From: Streptomyces smyrnaeus
Lineage (GTDB): Bacteria > Actinomycetota > Actinomycetes > Streptomycetales > Streptomycetaceae
Length of the DNA stretch: 64,000 bases
Assembly: GCF_017676345.1 (NCBI RefSeq)
Contig: NZ_JAFFZM010000019.1
Span: 1 to 64,000 of the forward strand
Direction of reading: 5' to 3'
The translations under genes and the position numbers were made by a program. Shown here in pieces: positions 34,572 through 42,509 of this stretch. Below the pieces are notes generated by a model. That model searched no databases and was not told the DNA's origin. It saw nothing but the letters and a program-made list of their open reading frames with translations. How positions within the stretch are numbered: position 1 is the first letter of the stretch; every line of letters begins with the position of its first letter.

Positions 34572-35603
34572 GTGGCGTCCCACCGTCGTCCCAAGCAGCC
34601 GAGTCGCGCACGAGTCAGTGTCTTCACCATGACCGCTGCCGCGGCTGTAGCGCTCACCTCCCAGGCGGCCCACGCCGACCCGCAGTCCTCCAAGAAGGAC
34701 GTCAAGGAGAAGGTCGACAAGCTCTACGAGGACGCCGAGGCCGCAACCGAGAAGTACAACGGCGCCAAGGAGAAGCAGTCCAAGCTCTCCAAGGAGGTCG
34801 AGAACCTCCAGGACAGCGTCGCCCGCGGCCAGGGTGAGCTCAACAGCATGCGCGACAAGCTCGGTTCGATGGCCACCGCGCAGTACCGTACGGGCGGTAT
34901 CGACCCGTCGGTGCAGCTGTTCCTCTCGTCCGACCCGGACAACTACCTGGACAAGGCCTCGGCCATGGACCAGCTGAGCACCAAGCAGGCCAGCGCGCTC
35001 AAGAAGATCCAGGCCAAGCAGCGCAGCCTCGCGCAGCAGCGCAAGGAGGCCGCAGGCAAGCTGAAGGACCTCGCCAGCACCCGCGAGGAGCTCGGCAAGA
35101 AGAAGAGCGAGATCCAGGGCAAGCTCGCCGAGGCCCAGCGGCTGCTCAACACGCTGACCGCCAAGGAGAAGGCGAAGCTGGCCGAGAAGCAGGAGCGCGC
35201 CGACCGCGCCTCCAGCGACCGCGCCGACCTGGGCAAGCTGCCCGCCGGCTCCGGCTATGCGGCCACCGCGCTGGCCGCCGCCAAGGGCAAGATAGGCAGC
35301 CCCTACGTGTGGGGCGCCACCGGCCCCAGCTCCTTCGACTGCTCCGGACTGACCTCGTGGGCGTACAAGCAGGCGGGTGTCTCGCTGCCGCGTACCTCCC
35401 AGGCGCAGGCCAACGCCGGAACCCGCATCTCCAGCCAGAGCCAGCTCAAGCCGGGCGACCTGGTGCTGTTCTACAGCGACCTGCACCACATCGGCCTCTA
35501 CGCCGGCAACGGCCAGGTGCTGCACGCCCCCAAGCCGGGTGCCAACGTGCGCTTCGAGTCGATGGGCAACATGCCCTTCCAGTTCGGTGTCCGCGTGGGC
35601 TGA
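34572..35603 (+). CDS. Exported NlpC/P60 peptidoglycan hydrolase (RipA-like), riboswitch-controlled
   Basis: A 343-residue secreted endopeptidase. A signal peptide (VFTMTAAAAVALTSQAAHA) is followed by a Lys/Glu-rich coiled coil of about 190 residues and an NlpC/P60 domain from about residue 230. The catalytic Cys257 is in FDCSGLTSWAYKQAG, one His in LHHIGLYAG and the third residue is in VLHAPK. It should cut within the peptidoglycan stem peptide, as RipA does. The start is the GTG of VASHRRPK; the frame also runs upstream into the riboswitch and is not coding there. It is a paralogue of the next gene. Confidence 0.93.
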   Translation: MASHRRPKQPSRARVSVFTMTAAAAVALTSQAAHADPQSSKKDVKEKVDKLYEDAEAATEKYNGAKEKQSKLSKEVENLQDSVARGQGELNSMRDKLGSMATAQYRTGGIDPSVQLFLSSDPDNYLDKASAMDQLSTKQASALKKIQAKQRSLAQQRKEAAGKLKDLASTREELGKKKSEIQGKLAEAQRLLNTLTAKEKAKLAEKQERADRASSDRADLGKLPAGSGYAATALAAAKGKIGSPYVWGATGPSSFDCSGLTSWAYKQAGVSLPRTSQAQANAGTRISSQSQLKPGDLVLFYSDLHHIGLYAGNGQVLHAPKPGANVRFESMGNMPFQFGVRVG

Positions 35604-35820
35604 CCGATCAGCAGCCAGTGTGATGACCGCTAAACGTCCTTCGTCCGAGTGAACCCACCCGGGTGCGGATGACCCCCGGACCCGGCCGGTGACCTGCGTG
35701 ATCGGCGAACGCCGGGGCGCGGAGCAGGACTTACGGGCACCGAACGGTCCTTTGTCCCCTGTAAGGGCACGGCTACATTCTGCGGGCGCAAGTCGCCTAG
35801 CGGAAGGAACGCCTCCTCCA

Positions 35821-36867
35821 GTGGCATCGCACCGGTCCCCTCGACGTACCCCGCAGCCCGGGCAGGGCTGGCCAGCGCGGGTCACCGTGCTGTCCGCCGC
35901 CGCTGCGGGCGCGGCAGCCGCGCTCGTGCCGTCGGCGCCGGCGGGCGCCAAGCCCGACGACCAACCGTCAGCAGCCGCCCTCAACTCCCGTGTCGACCGG
36001 CTCTACGAGCAGGCGGAAGTCGCGACGGAGAAGTACAACGGGGTGGCGGAGCGCGCCGGGAAGCTGCGCGAGCAGGTGTCCAACGCCCAGGACGGCGTCG
36101 CCCGCGGCCAGGCCAAGGTCAATCGGCTGCGCGACTCCCTCGGCTCCCTCGCGGGCGCGCAGTACCGCTCGGGAGGCATCGACCCGACCGTGGCGCTGAT
36201 GCTCACCACCGACCCGGACAGCTTCCTCGACAAGGCCGCCACCCTCGATCGCATCAGCAGCCGCCAACTGCTCAAGCTGCGCCGGCTCCAGTCCGCCCAG
36301 CGCGATCTGGAGCAGCGGCGCAGCGAGGCGTCCGACAAGCTCGAACAGCTCGACGGCCTCCAAAAGACGCTGCAGCGCCAGAAGAAGGACGTCCAGCAGA
36401 AGCTGGCCGCGGCCCGGCGGCTGCTCGACCAGCTCTCGCCCGAGGAGCGCGCCTCCCGCAACAGCCATCGGTCCGGGAAGGAGGCGGCCGGTGCGGGCCC
36501 CGGCGGCGCCGAACCGTCCTCCGAGCGGGCTGCCGCGGCCGTCGCCGCCGTCAAGTCGGCGCTGGGGCGCCCCTACGCGTGGGGTGCGGCCGGGCCGGGG
36601 TCCTTCGACTGCTCGGGGCTCACCCAGTGGGCGTACAAACAGGCGGGCATCTCCATTCCGCGCACCTCCCAGGCGCAGCGCTCGGCCGGCCGGCAGGTCC
36701 CGCTCGGCCAGGCCCGCCCCGGCGATCTGGTGATCTACCGGGACGACGCCAGCCATGTGGGCATGTACGTGGGCGGCGGCCAGGTCGTGCACGCCCCCCA
36801 TCCGGGCGCCCCCGTGCGCTACGACCCGGTCGGCATGATGCCGGTCTCCTCCGTCACCAGGCCCTGA
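35821..36867 (+). CDS. Exported NlpC/P60 peptidoglycan hydrolase, second paralogue
   Basis: A 348-residue protein with the same layout as the preceding gene: signal peptide (LSAAAAGAAAALVPSAPAGA), long coiled coil, a Gly/Ser-rich linker, and an NlpC/P60 domain. Cys264 lies in FDCSGLTQWAYKQAG, His in ASHVGMYVG and a second His in VVHAPHPG. Both genes even share the VASHR start. Unlike its partner it has no ydaO switch in the 217-base gap; a CTACATTCT stretch may be its promoter. The pair probably arose by tandem duplication. Confidence 0.93.
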   Translation: MASHRSPRRTPQPGQGWPARVTVLSAAAAGAAAALVPSAPAGAKPDDQPSAAALNSRVDRLYEQAEVATEKYNGVAERAGKLREQVSNAQDGVARGQAKVNRLRDSLGSLAGAQYRSGGIDPTVALMLTTDPDSFLDKAATLDRISSRQLLKLRRLQSAQRDLEQRRSEASDKLEQLDGLQKTLQRQKKDVQQKLAAARRLLDQLSPEERASRNSHRSGKEAAGAGPGGAEPSSERAAAAVAAVKSALGRPYAWGAAGPGSFDCSGLTQWAYKQAGISIPRTSQAQRSAGRQVPLGQARPGDLVIYRDDASHVGMYVGGGQVVHAPHPGAPVRYDPVGMMPVSSVTRP

Positions 36868-36901
36868 TCGGCCCGCTTCGCGCCCCCGTACCCTCGGTGG
36901 A

Positions 36902-38134
36902 GTGGGTGAGCGGTGGCAGTGGATGCACTACGGGCGGGCGCTGAGCGGTACGGCAGCGCTCGCCCTGCTGTGCGGGCTCGGCGCCTGTGTGCGCGCGGAC
37001 GGCCGGCAGCACGCCCCGTTCCAGCAGATCCTCGACCGCCAGGCCGCCGCAGTGCGCAGCGGGGACGAGCACGGCTACCTCGCCCCCGTCGATCCGGGCG
37101 CCCCCGACCACCGCGACGCGCAGCGGCAGGTCTTCCGCAATCTGCGGAAGCTGCCGCTGGCCGAGTGGTCCTACGACGTGCGCCAGGTCACCGAGCGGGA
37201 CCGCGCCGCCACCGTCGAGGCCACCTTGCGCTACCGGTTCGCGGGGTACGACCGGGTCACCACCACCGACACCGAACGGCTGCGCTTCGTACAGCGTGAC
37301 GGTGCCTGGCACCTCGCCGACGAGGCCCCCGGCAGCGACCACCAGCTGTGGGAGCAGGGCGCCATGACGGTCGTACGGGGCGAGCACAGCCTGGTGCTGG
37401 GAGTGGGGCGGCAGCGGTCCGGGCTGCGGGCGCTCGCCGACGCCGCCGACCGCGCCGTGCCCGCGGTCGCCCGGACGTGGCCGAACGCGTGGTCCCGCAA
37501 GACGGTGCTGGAGGCGCCCGCCTCGACGCGGCAGATGGCCCGGCTGCTGGGCCCGCCCGACGCGAACTCCCGGACATACGCGGGCATAGCCGCCGTCACC
37601 ACCGGGGAGGCGACCGGCGCGGCCGGGACCGACGCCGACCGCATAGTCGTCAACCCCCGTGCCTACGGGCTGCTCAGCGAAGAGGGACGGCAGGTCGTCC
37701 TCGCCCATGAGACGACCCATGTCGCCACCCGCCGGCAGACCACCTCCGCCACGCCGCTGTGGCTCTCCGAGGGCATCGCCGACTGGGCCGGCTACCGCGG
37801 CTCGCGACTGACCCCCCGCGAGGCCGCCCCGGAGCTGGCGCGCGCGGTCGCCGACCGGAAACTGCCCAACGCCCTCCCCTCCGACGACGACTTCCGCTTC
37901 GGCAACGACCCCGACGCGCTGGCCCGCGCCTACGAGTCCGGCTGGCTGGCCTGCCGCATGATCGCCGAGGAGTGGGGCACCGACGAACTGCTCGCCCTCT
38001 ACGAGCGCGCGGGCCGCGGGAACGGGGGCGAACGCCCTGACACCGACGCCGCGCTGAAAGCCGTCCTCGGTGTCGACACCCACCGATTCACCGCCCGCTG
38101 GCGCGCCTATGCAGGTCGGCAGCTGGAGCCGTGA
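36902..38134 (+). CDS. Gluzincin-type metalloprotease-like lipoprotein
   Basis: A 410-residue exported protein. The N-terminus has a lipobox-like LLCGLGAC (Cys about 29). Residues about 38-145 resemble an NTF2-like domain. Residues about 225-400 form a zinc peptidase of the peptidase-MA group: His269-Glu-Thr-Thr-His273 in LAHETTHVATR, and the downstream Glu in PLWLSEGIADWAGYRG as the third ligand. The substrate is unknown. The start is GTG. Its last 47 bases overlap the convergent membrane glycosyltransferase gene, which is unusual. Confidence 0.87.
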   Translation: MGERWQWMHYGRALSGTAALALLCGLGACVRADGRQHAPFQQILDRQAAAVRSGDEHGYLAPVDPGAPDHRDAQRQVFRNLRKLPLAEWSYDVRQVTERDRAATVEATLRYRFAGYDRVTTTDTERLRFVQRDGAWHLADEAPGSDHQLWEQGAMTVVRGEHSLVLGVGRQRSGLRALADAADRAVPAVARTWPNAWSRKTVLEAPASTRQMARLLGPPDANSRTYAGIAAVTTGEATGAAGTDADRIVVNPRAYGLLSEEGRQVVLAHETTHVATRRQTTSATPLWLSEGIADWAGYRGSRLTPREAAPELARAVADRKLPNALPSDDDFRFGNDPDALARAYESGWLACRMIAEEWGTDELLALYERAGRGNGGERPDTDAALKAVLGVDTHRFTARWRAYAGRQLEP

Positions 38135-39416
38135 CCCCTGCGGTGCTCCGGGGGAGGGACGCGCTCCTGACGGGGCGCGTCCCTCCCGCTGCGCGGGGCA
38201 CGGTGGAGCGCCACAGCCGGACGCCGGCGATCACGGTCGCCACCACCAGCAGCACGTTCCGTACGGCCAGCACCAGCACCCCCTTCCCCTCGCTGGCCAC
38301 CACGTCCGCGAACCAGACGGGGAACTCCAACTGGGTCAGTCCGGCGGCCACGACCACCAACCAGCCGGGCAGGGCCTGCCGGCTGGCCCGCAGGGTCAGA
38401 CAGACCGCCGCCAGCCCCACCAGCCAGACCAGGTACTGCGGGCTCAGCACCCGGCTGGTGACGACGAAGACCAGCACGGCGGTGAACGCGGTGTCCGCCA
38501 CGGTGGCGGGGGTCCAGGTGCGTGCCCGCAGCCGCCACAGCACCAGCCAGCCGAAACCCGCGCCCGTCAGTACGACGGCCACGTTGCTCACCGTCCGCAC
38601 GCCCGGCCCCACGAACTCCATGGAGCCGTAGCGCAGCAGCACCTGGCCCTCCCAGCCGAACTGCCGGGCGGCGTGCAGCGCCAGCGAGGAGACCGATTCC
38701 ACCTCGGTGCCCCGGCCGCCCTGCGCGGACAGGAAGTCCAGCGCGCCCGGCATCGTGGCGGCGAAGCCGGCGGTCACCACCACCACGGTCACCAGGGCGC
38801 TCAGCCAGAGGATCCGTGTCGCCCGGCCGCGCGGCGTACCGAGCAGCAGCAGCACCGGCCACACCTTCACCAAGGCGCCCACCCCGGCCAGCACCCCCGC
38901 GGTCCGCGGGTGCCGTGCGGCGGCCAGCAGCGCGGCGACGGCGAGCGCCGTGACCATCAGGTCGTAGCGCGCGTACGCCGTCGGCCCCAGCAGCGGCACC
39001 CCGACGACCCACGCCCACACCCCGGCGCGCCGCCGGGTGCCGGCTTCCGCGTCCCGCGGGCCGCGCTGTCGTACGGCGTACAGCAGCAGTCCGAACACCA
39101 GCGCGTCGGCGGCGCAGGCGAGCGCGAAGAACGCGGAGGTGTAGTCGAGCAGACCGACCCCGGTGAGCAGCCCGGGGGAGAGGATCACCAGGGCCGCGGC
39201 GGGCGGGTACTGCCATGTCACATCACCGGACGGAAACGTTCCGTCGCTCAGCCGGTCGAACCAGCCGTGGTAGATCACCGAGACGTCGGAGGTGATGTCC
39301 ATACCGCCGGGCACGGTCAAGACCTTGCACACGTACAGCAGCAGCACCACCCGGGTGACCGCCCACACCAGCCCGGACACCACCGCACCGCGGGCTCTGT
39401 TCACCTCGCCCCGCAC
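38088..39416 (-). CDS. GT87-type polyprenyl-phosphate mannosyltransferase-like membrane protein
   Basis: A 442-residue membrane protein with about 10-11 helices, of the GT-C (DUF2029/GT87) group that includes mycobacterial PimE-like mannosyltransferases. The first external loop has the catalytic acid in VPGGMDITSDVSVIYHGW and a conserved WQYPPAAALVILSP. It also keeps RYDLMVTALAVAALLAA and SRVLSPQYLVWL. The start chosen is a GTG with GGAAGG about 7 bases upstream; earlier starts would run into the divergent gene's promoter. It is back-to-back with a GT4 mannosyltransferase, suggesting a joint role in inositol-mannoside or glycolipid assembly. Confidence 0.87.
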   Translation of the reverse strand: MRGEVNRARGAVVSGLVWAVTRVVLLLYVCKVLTVPGGMDITSDVSVIYHGWFDRLSDGTFPSGDVTWQYPPAAALVILSPGLLTGVGLLDYTSAFFALACAADALVFGLLLYAVRQRGPRDAEAGTRRRAGVWAWVVGVPLLGPTAYARYDLMVTALAVAALLAAARHPRTAGVLAGVGALVKVWPVLLLLGTPRGRATRILWLSALVTVVVVTAGFAATMPGALDFLSAQGGRGTEVESVSSLALHAARQFGWEGQVLLRYGSMEFVGPGVRTVSNVAVVLTGAGFGWLVLWRLRARTWTPATVADTAFTAVLVFVVTSRVLSPQYLVWLVGLAAVCLTLRASRQALPGWLVVVAAGLTQLEFPVWFADVVASEGKGVLVLAVRNVLLVVATVIAGVRLWRSTVPRAAGGTRPVRSASLPRSTAGVTAPAADLHRRASGR

Positions 39417-39480
39417 CCCTGTCCTTCCCACCACACTCTGCCCGCCCGGCCCGTCCCGGCACGCGGTACTGTCAGCCGCG

Positions 39481-40635
39481 ATGCCCAAGACGATGCCCAA
39501 GACCCTGATCGTCACCAACGACTTCCCGCCCCGCCCCGGCGGCATCCAGGCGTTCCTGCACAGCATGGCGCTGCGCCTGGACCCGGACCGGGTCGTCGTC
39601 TACGCCTCCACCTGGAAGCGGGGCGCCGAGGGCGCGGAAGCCACGGCGGCGTTCGACGCCGAGCAGCCCTTCACGGTCGTCCGCGACCGTACGACGATGC
39701 TGCTGCCCACTCGGCGCGTGACCAAGCGTGCCGTCTCGCTGCTGCGCGAGCACGACTGCCGCGCGGTGTGGTTCGGCGCCGCCGCTCCGCTGGGGCTGAT
39801 GGCGCCCGCACTGCGCAAGGCGGGCGCCGAGCGGATCGTGGCGACCACGCACGGCCACGAGGCGGGCTGGGCGCAGCTCCCGGCGGCCCGCAGCCTGCTG
39901 CGGCGGATCGGCGAGGAGACCGACACCCTCACCTACCTCGGTGAGTACACCCGCCGCAGGATCGCCCGCGCCCTCACCGGCGAGGCCGCAGCGCGGATGG
40001 CGCAGCTGCCGCCCGGCGTGGACGAGAAGACCTTCCACCCCGGCTCCGGCGGCGACGCGGTGCGCGCCCGGCTCGGACTGACCGACCGGCCCGTCGTCGT
40101 CTGCGTCTCCCGTCTCGTCCGCCGCAAGGGCCAGGACACCCTCATCGAGGCCATGCCCCGGGTGCTGGAAGCCGTACCCGAAGCGGTGCTGCTGATCGTC
40201 GGCGGCGGCCCCTACCGCGCCGAGCTGGAGAAGCTGGCCGCCTCCCGGGGGCTGACCGACGCCGTGCACTTCACCGGCCCGGTCAGCTGGGAGGAACTGC
40301 CCGCGCACTACGGCGCGGGCGACGTCTTCGCGATGCCGTGCCGCACCCGCCGCGGCGGGCTGGACGTGGAGGGGCTCGGCATCGTCTATCTGGAGGCCTC
40401 CGCCACCGGGCTGCCCGTCGTGGCCGGCGACTCCGGGGGAGCGCCGGACGCCGTGCTGCCCGGCGAGACCGGCTGGGTCGTCCCCGGCGGCGACCCGGAG
40501 CTCACGGCCGACCGGTTGGTCGAACTGCTCCGCGACCCCGAACTGCGCTCCCGCATGGGAGCCAGGGGCCGCCGCTGGGTCGAGGAGCGCTGGCGCTGGG
40601 ACCTGCTCGCCGAGAAGCTGCGCGAACTGCTGTGA
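39481..40635 (+). CDS. GT4 glycosyltransferase, PimB/PimC-like mannosyltransferase
   Basis: A 384-residue GT-B glycosyltransferase. The N-terminal half starts TLIVTNDFPPRPGGIQAFL; the C-terminal half has VVVCVSRLVRRKGQDTLIEA, and the nucleotide-sugar site RRGGLDVEGLGIVYLEASATGLPVVAGDSGG holds the EGLG/E motif expected of GDP-mannose enzymes of the phosphatidylinositol-mannoside path. No ribosome-binding site precedes the ATG. TACTGT at 39467-39472 lies 8 bases before it, so the message may be leaderless. A second ATG 12 bases on is possible. It is divergent from a GT87 gene. Confidence 0.9.
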   Translation: MPKTMPKTLIVTNDFPPRPGGIQAFLHSMALRLDPDRVVVYASTWKRGAEGAEATAAFDAEQPFTVVRDRTTMLLPTRRVTKRAVSLLREHDCRAVWFGAAAPLGLMAPALRKAGAERIVATTHGHEAGWAQLPAARSLLRRIGEETDTLTYLGEYTRRRIARALTGEAAARMAQLPPGVDEKTFHPGSGGDAVRARLGLTDRPVVVCVSRLVRRKGQDTLIEAMPRVLEAVPEAVLLIVGGGPYRAELEKLAASRGLTDAVHFTGPVSWEELPAHYGAGDVFAMPCRTRRGGLDVEGLGIVYLEASATGLPVVAGDSGGAPDAVLPGETGWVVPGGDPELTADRLVELLRDPELRSRMGARGRRWVEERWRWDLLAEKLRELL

Positions 40636-40648
40636 ACCCGGCCCGCGC

Positions 40649-41554
40649 TCAACCGCTGCCGGCCGCGGCCGGCAGCGGATCGAGCAGCGCCAGCTCCAGA
40701 CCGGCGAGCCGCGCCGGGTCCGCGATCACCTCGTACGCCGCGATCCGGCCGGCCTCGCAGCTGAATGTGAGCGCGCACAGCAGCCTTCCGCGCGGCGCCA
40801 CGACGGCTCCCACGGCCCCGTCCACCAGCGCGGTCTGCGCGTACCGCGACCGCTGGGCCAGCAGCACCGTGCCCCGCGCCACGGCGTCCGCCCCCCGCAC
40901 CAGCTCGGCGGCGCCCGCGGGCAGTACGGCCGGATCGCTGCGCCGCACCACATCGGGCGCGAGCACGGCGAGCAGCGCGGACAGGTCCCCGCCGCGTGCG
41001 GCGGCCAGGAACGCCTCGACGAGCGAGCGCTGCTCGGCCACCTCTCCGGCGGGCAGGGCAGGCGTGCCCCGTACCCGGCTGCGGGCGCGGCTGGCGAGCT
41101 TCTTGGTGGCGACCGGGGAACGTTCGACCAGCGGCGCGATCTGCTCGAACGGCACGGCGAACATGTCGTGCAGCACGAACGCGACCCGCTCGGCGGGGCC
41201 GAGCGTGCCCAGGACGACGAGCAGCGCCCTGCCCACCGAGTCGGCCAGCACCGCCTCCTCCTCCGGACCGTCCCCCTCCTCCTGCGGGAAGCCTTCCGGC
41301 ACCTGCCCTCCCACCGGCTCCTCGGGGCGGGCGGCGCGGGCGCGCAGCATGTCCAGACAGACGCGGGAGACGACGGTACGCAGCCAGGCGGGCAGATTGT
41401 CGATGGCGTCGGCGTCCGTACGGCTCAGCCTCAGCCAGGCCTCCTGCACGGCGTCCTCCGCCTCGCTGAGCGAGCCGAGCATCCGGTAGGAGACGGCCAG
41501 CAGCAGGCCGCGGTTCTCCTCGAATCGCCCGGCCAGCCCGGTCAGCTCGTCCAT
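40649..41554 (-). CDS. ECF41-type sigma factor with SnoaL-like domain (SigJ-like)
   Basis: A 301-residue extracytoplasmic-function sigma factor. Region 2 reads RGLLLAVSYRMLGSLSEAED then AVQEAWLRLSR; region 4 contains LGTLGPAERVAFVLHDMFAVPF. The fused C-terminal domain (about residues 180-295) is NTF2/SnoaL-like, as in ECF41 proteins, where it acts in place of an anti-sigma factor. Members typically control a neighbouring oxidoreductase-type gene. Here the divergent gene encodes a flavodoxin-fold reductase, and a matching promoter lies between. The start is the ATG of MDELTGLA. Confidence 0.92.
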   Translation of the reverse strand: MDELTGLAGRFEENRGLLLAVSYRMLGSLSEAEDAVQEAWLRLSRTDADAIDNLPAWLRTVVSRVCLDMLRARAARPEEPVGGQVPEGFPQEEGDGPEEEAVLADSVGRALLVVLGTLGPAERVAFVLHDMFAVPFEQIAPLVERSPVATKKLASRARSRVRGTPALPAGEVAEQRSLVEAFLAAARGGDLSALLAVLAPDVVRRSDPAVLPAGAAELVRGADAVARGTVLLAQRSRYAQTALVDGAVGAVVAPRGRLLCALTFSCEAGRIAAYEVIADPARLAGLELALLDPLPAAAGSG

Positions 41555-41555
41555 C

Positions 41556-41582
41556 GGTCACCTTTCCCTCACGCGGTCCGTC
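41556..41582 (+). promoter_or_regulatory. Candidate ECF41 promoter
   Basis: GGTCACC, then 16 bases, then CGTC. This matches the published ECF41 pattern TGTCACA-N16-CGTC at the exact spacing, with two mismatches in the -35. It points toward the reductase gene and overlaps the sigma factor start codon region. Confidence 0.5.
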
Positions 41583-41624
41583 ACCTTCACCGACGTGTCC
41601 GACGGGAAAGAAGTGACAGGAACA

Positions 41625-42440
41625 ATGACCCGAATCATGAAGCACGACGCGCCCACGCCGTCCCTGCTGCACCTCGACGCCAGCGTGAGCCCGGCCGGCG
41701 AGTCCGTCAGCAGGCAGCTGACCGCGCTGTTCGCCGACAGCTGGCGCGAGCGGTACGGCGACATCCCGTGCGGCTACCGCTACCGGGACCTGGCGGCCGC
41801 GCCCGTCCCTCTCGTCACGGCCGCCTACGCCCGCTTCGGGTACTGGGTGGAGCGCCACGGCACGGTGGCGGCCGACCAGGTGGCCGCGCTGGTCAGGGAC
41901 GCCGAGGACGAGCGCGTATGGCGGACGACGCTGCCGCTGGTCGAGGAGGTGCTCGCGGCGGACGTCCTGCTGCTGGGGGTGCCCATGTACAACCTGACGG
42001 TGCCCGCCGCACTGATGGCGTGGATCGACCGCATCAGTTTCCCCGGCGCCCTCCTCGACCCCGGGACGGGGGACAGCCTGCTGCGGGACAAGCATGTCGT
42101 GGTCGTCGGCGCACGTGGCGGCGGTTACGGTCCCGGTGCCCCGCGTGCGGGCCTGGACTTCCAGGTCCCCTATCTGCGGGGGTACTTCACCGACCGCGGA
42201 GTGCCCGCGCAGCAGCTGCACTTCGTGACCGCCGAGCTGACCCGGGCCGGGGACGTGCCCCGGATGGCGCCGCTCCGGCCGCAGGCCGCCCGCTCGCTGG
42301 CCGCGGCGCGCGAGGCGGTCACCGAACTGGCGGCCCGGCTCGCGGCCCCGGCCGGGGCGCGGGGAGCGGCACGGGAGGCCGCGAGCAAGCCGCGGACTGC
42401 TGACGACAGCCGGGAGCAGCCCGTGACTAAAACGGCGTAG
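41625..42440 (+). CDS. FMN-dependent NADH-azoreductase-like flavodoxin-fold protein
   Basis: A 271-residue protein of the flavodoxin_2 / AzoR family. The FMN phosphate loop is LHLDASVSPAGESVSRQLTAL. VLLLGVPMYNLTVPAALMAWIDRI carries the P-M-Y-N motif that binds the flavin ring, and VVVVGARGGGYGPGAP follows. It should reduce quinones or azo compounds with NAD(P)H. The C-terminal 45 residues are a low-complexity Ala/Arg extension not needed for the fold. The start has AGGA at suitable spacing; an in-frame GTG at 41595 is an alternative. It is divergent from an ECF41 sigma factor that probably controls it. Confidence 0.87.
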   Translation: MTRIMKHDAPTPSLLHLDASVSPAGESVSRQLTALFADSWRERYGDIPCGYRYRDLAAAPVPLVTAAYARFGYWVERHGTVAADQVAALVRDAEDERVWRTTLPLVEEVLAADVLLLGVPMYNLTVPAALMAWIDRISFPGALLDPGTGDSLLRDKHVVVVGARGGGYGPGAPRAGLDFQVPYLRGYFTDRGVPAQQLHFVTAELTRAGDVPRMAPLRPQAARSLAAAREAVTELAARLAAPAGARGAAREAASKPRTADDSREQPVTKTA

Positions 42441-42509
42441 GTCCAAAGCCTGCAGCGGGTCCATGCGGGGCCGCCGAGCGCGGCGAGCCCGTGCAGCGGC
42501 GCAGCGCGA

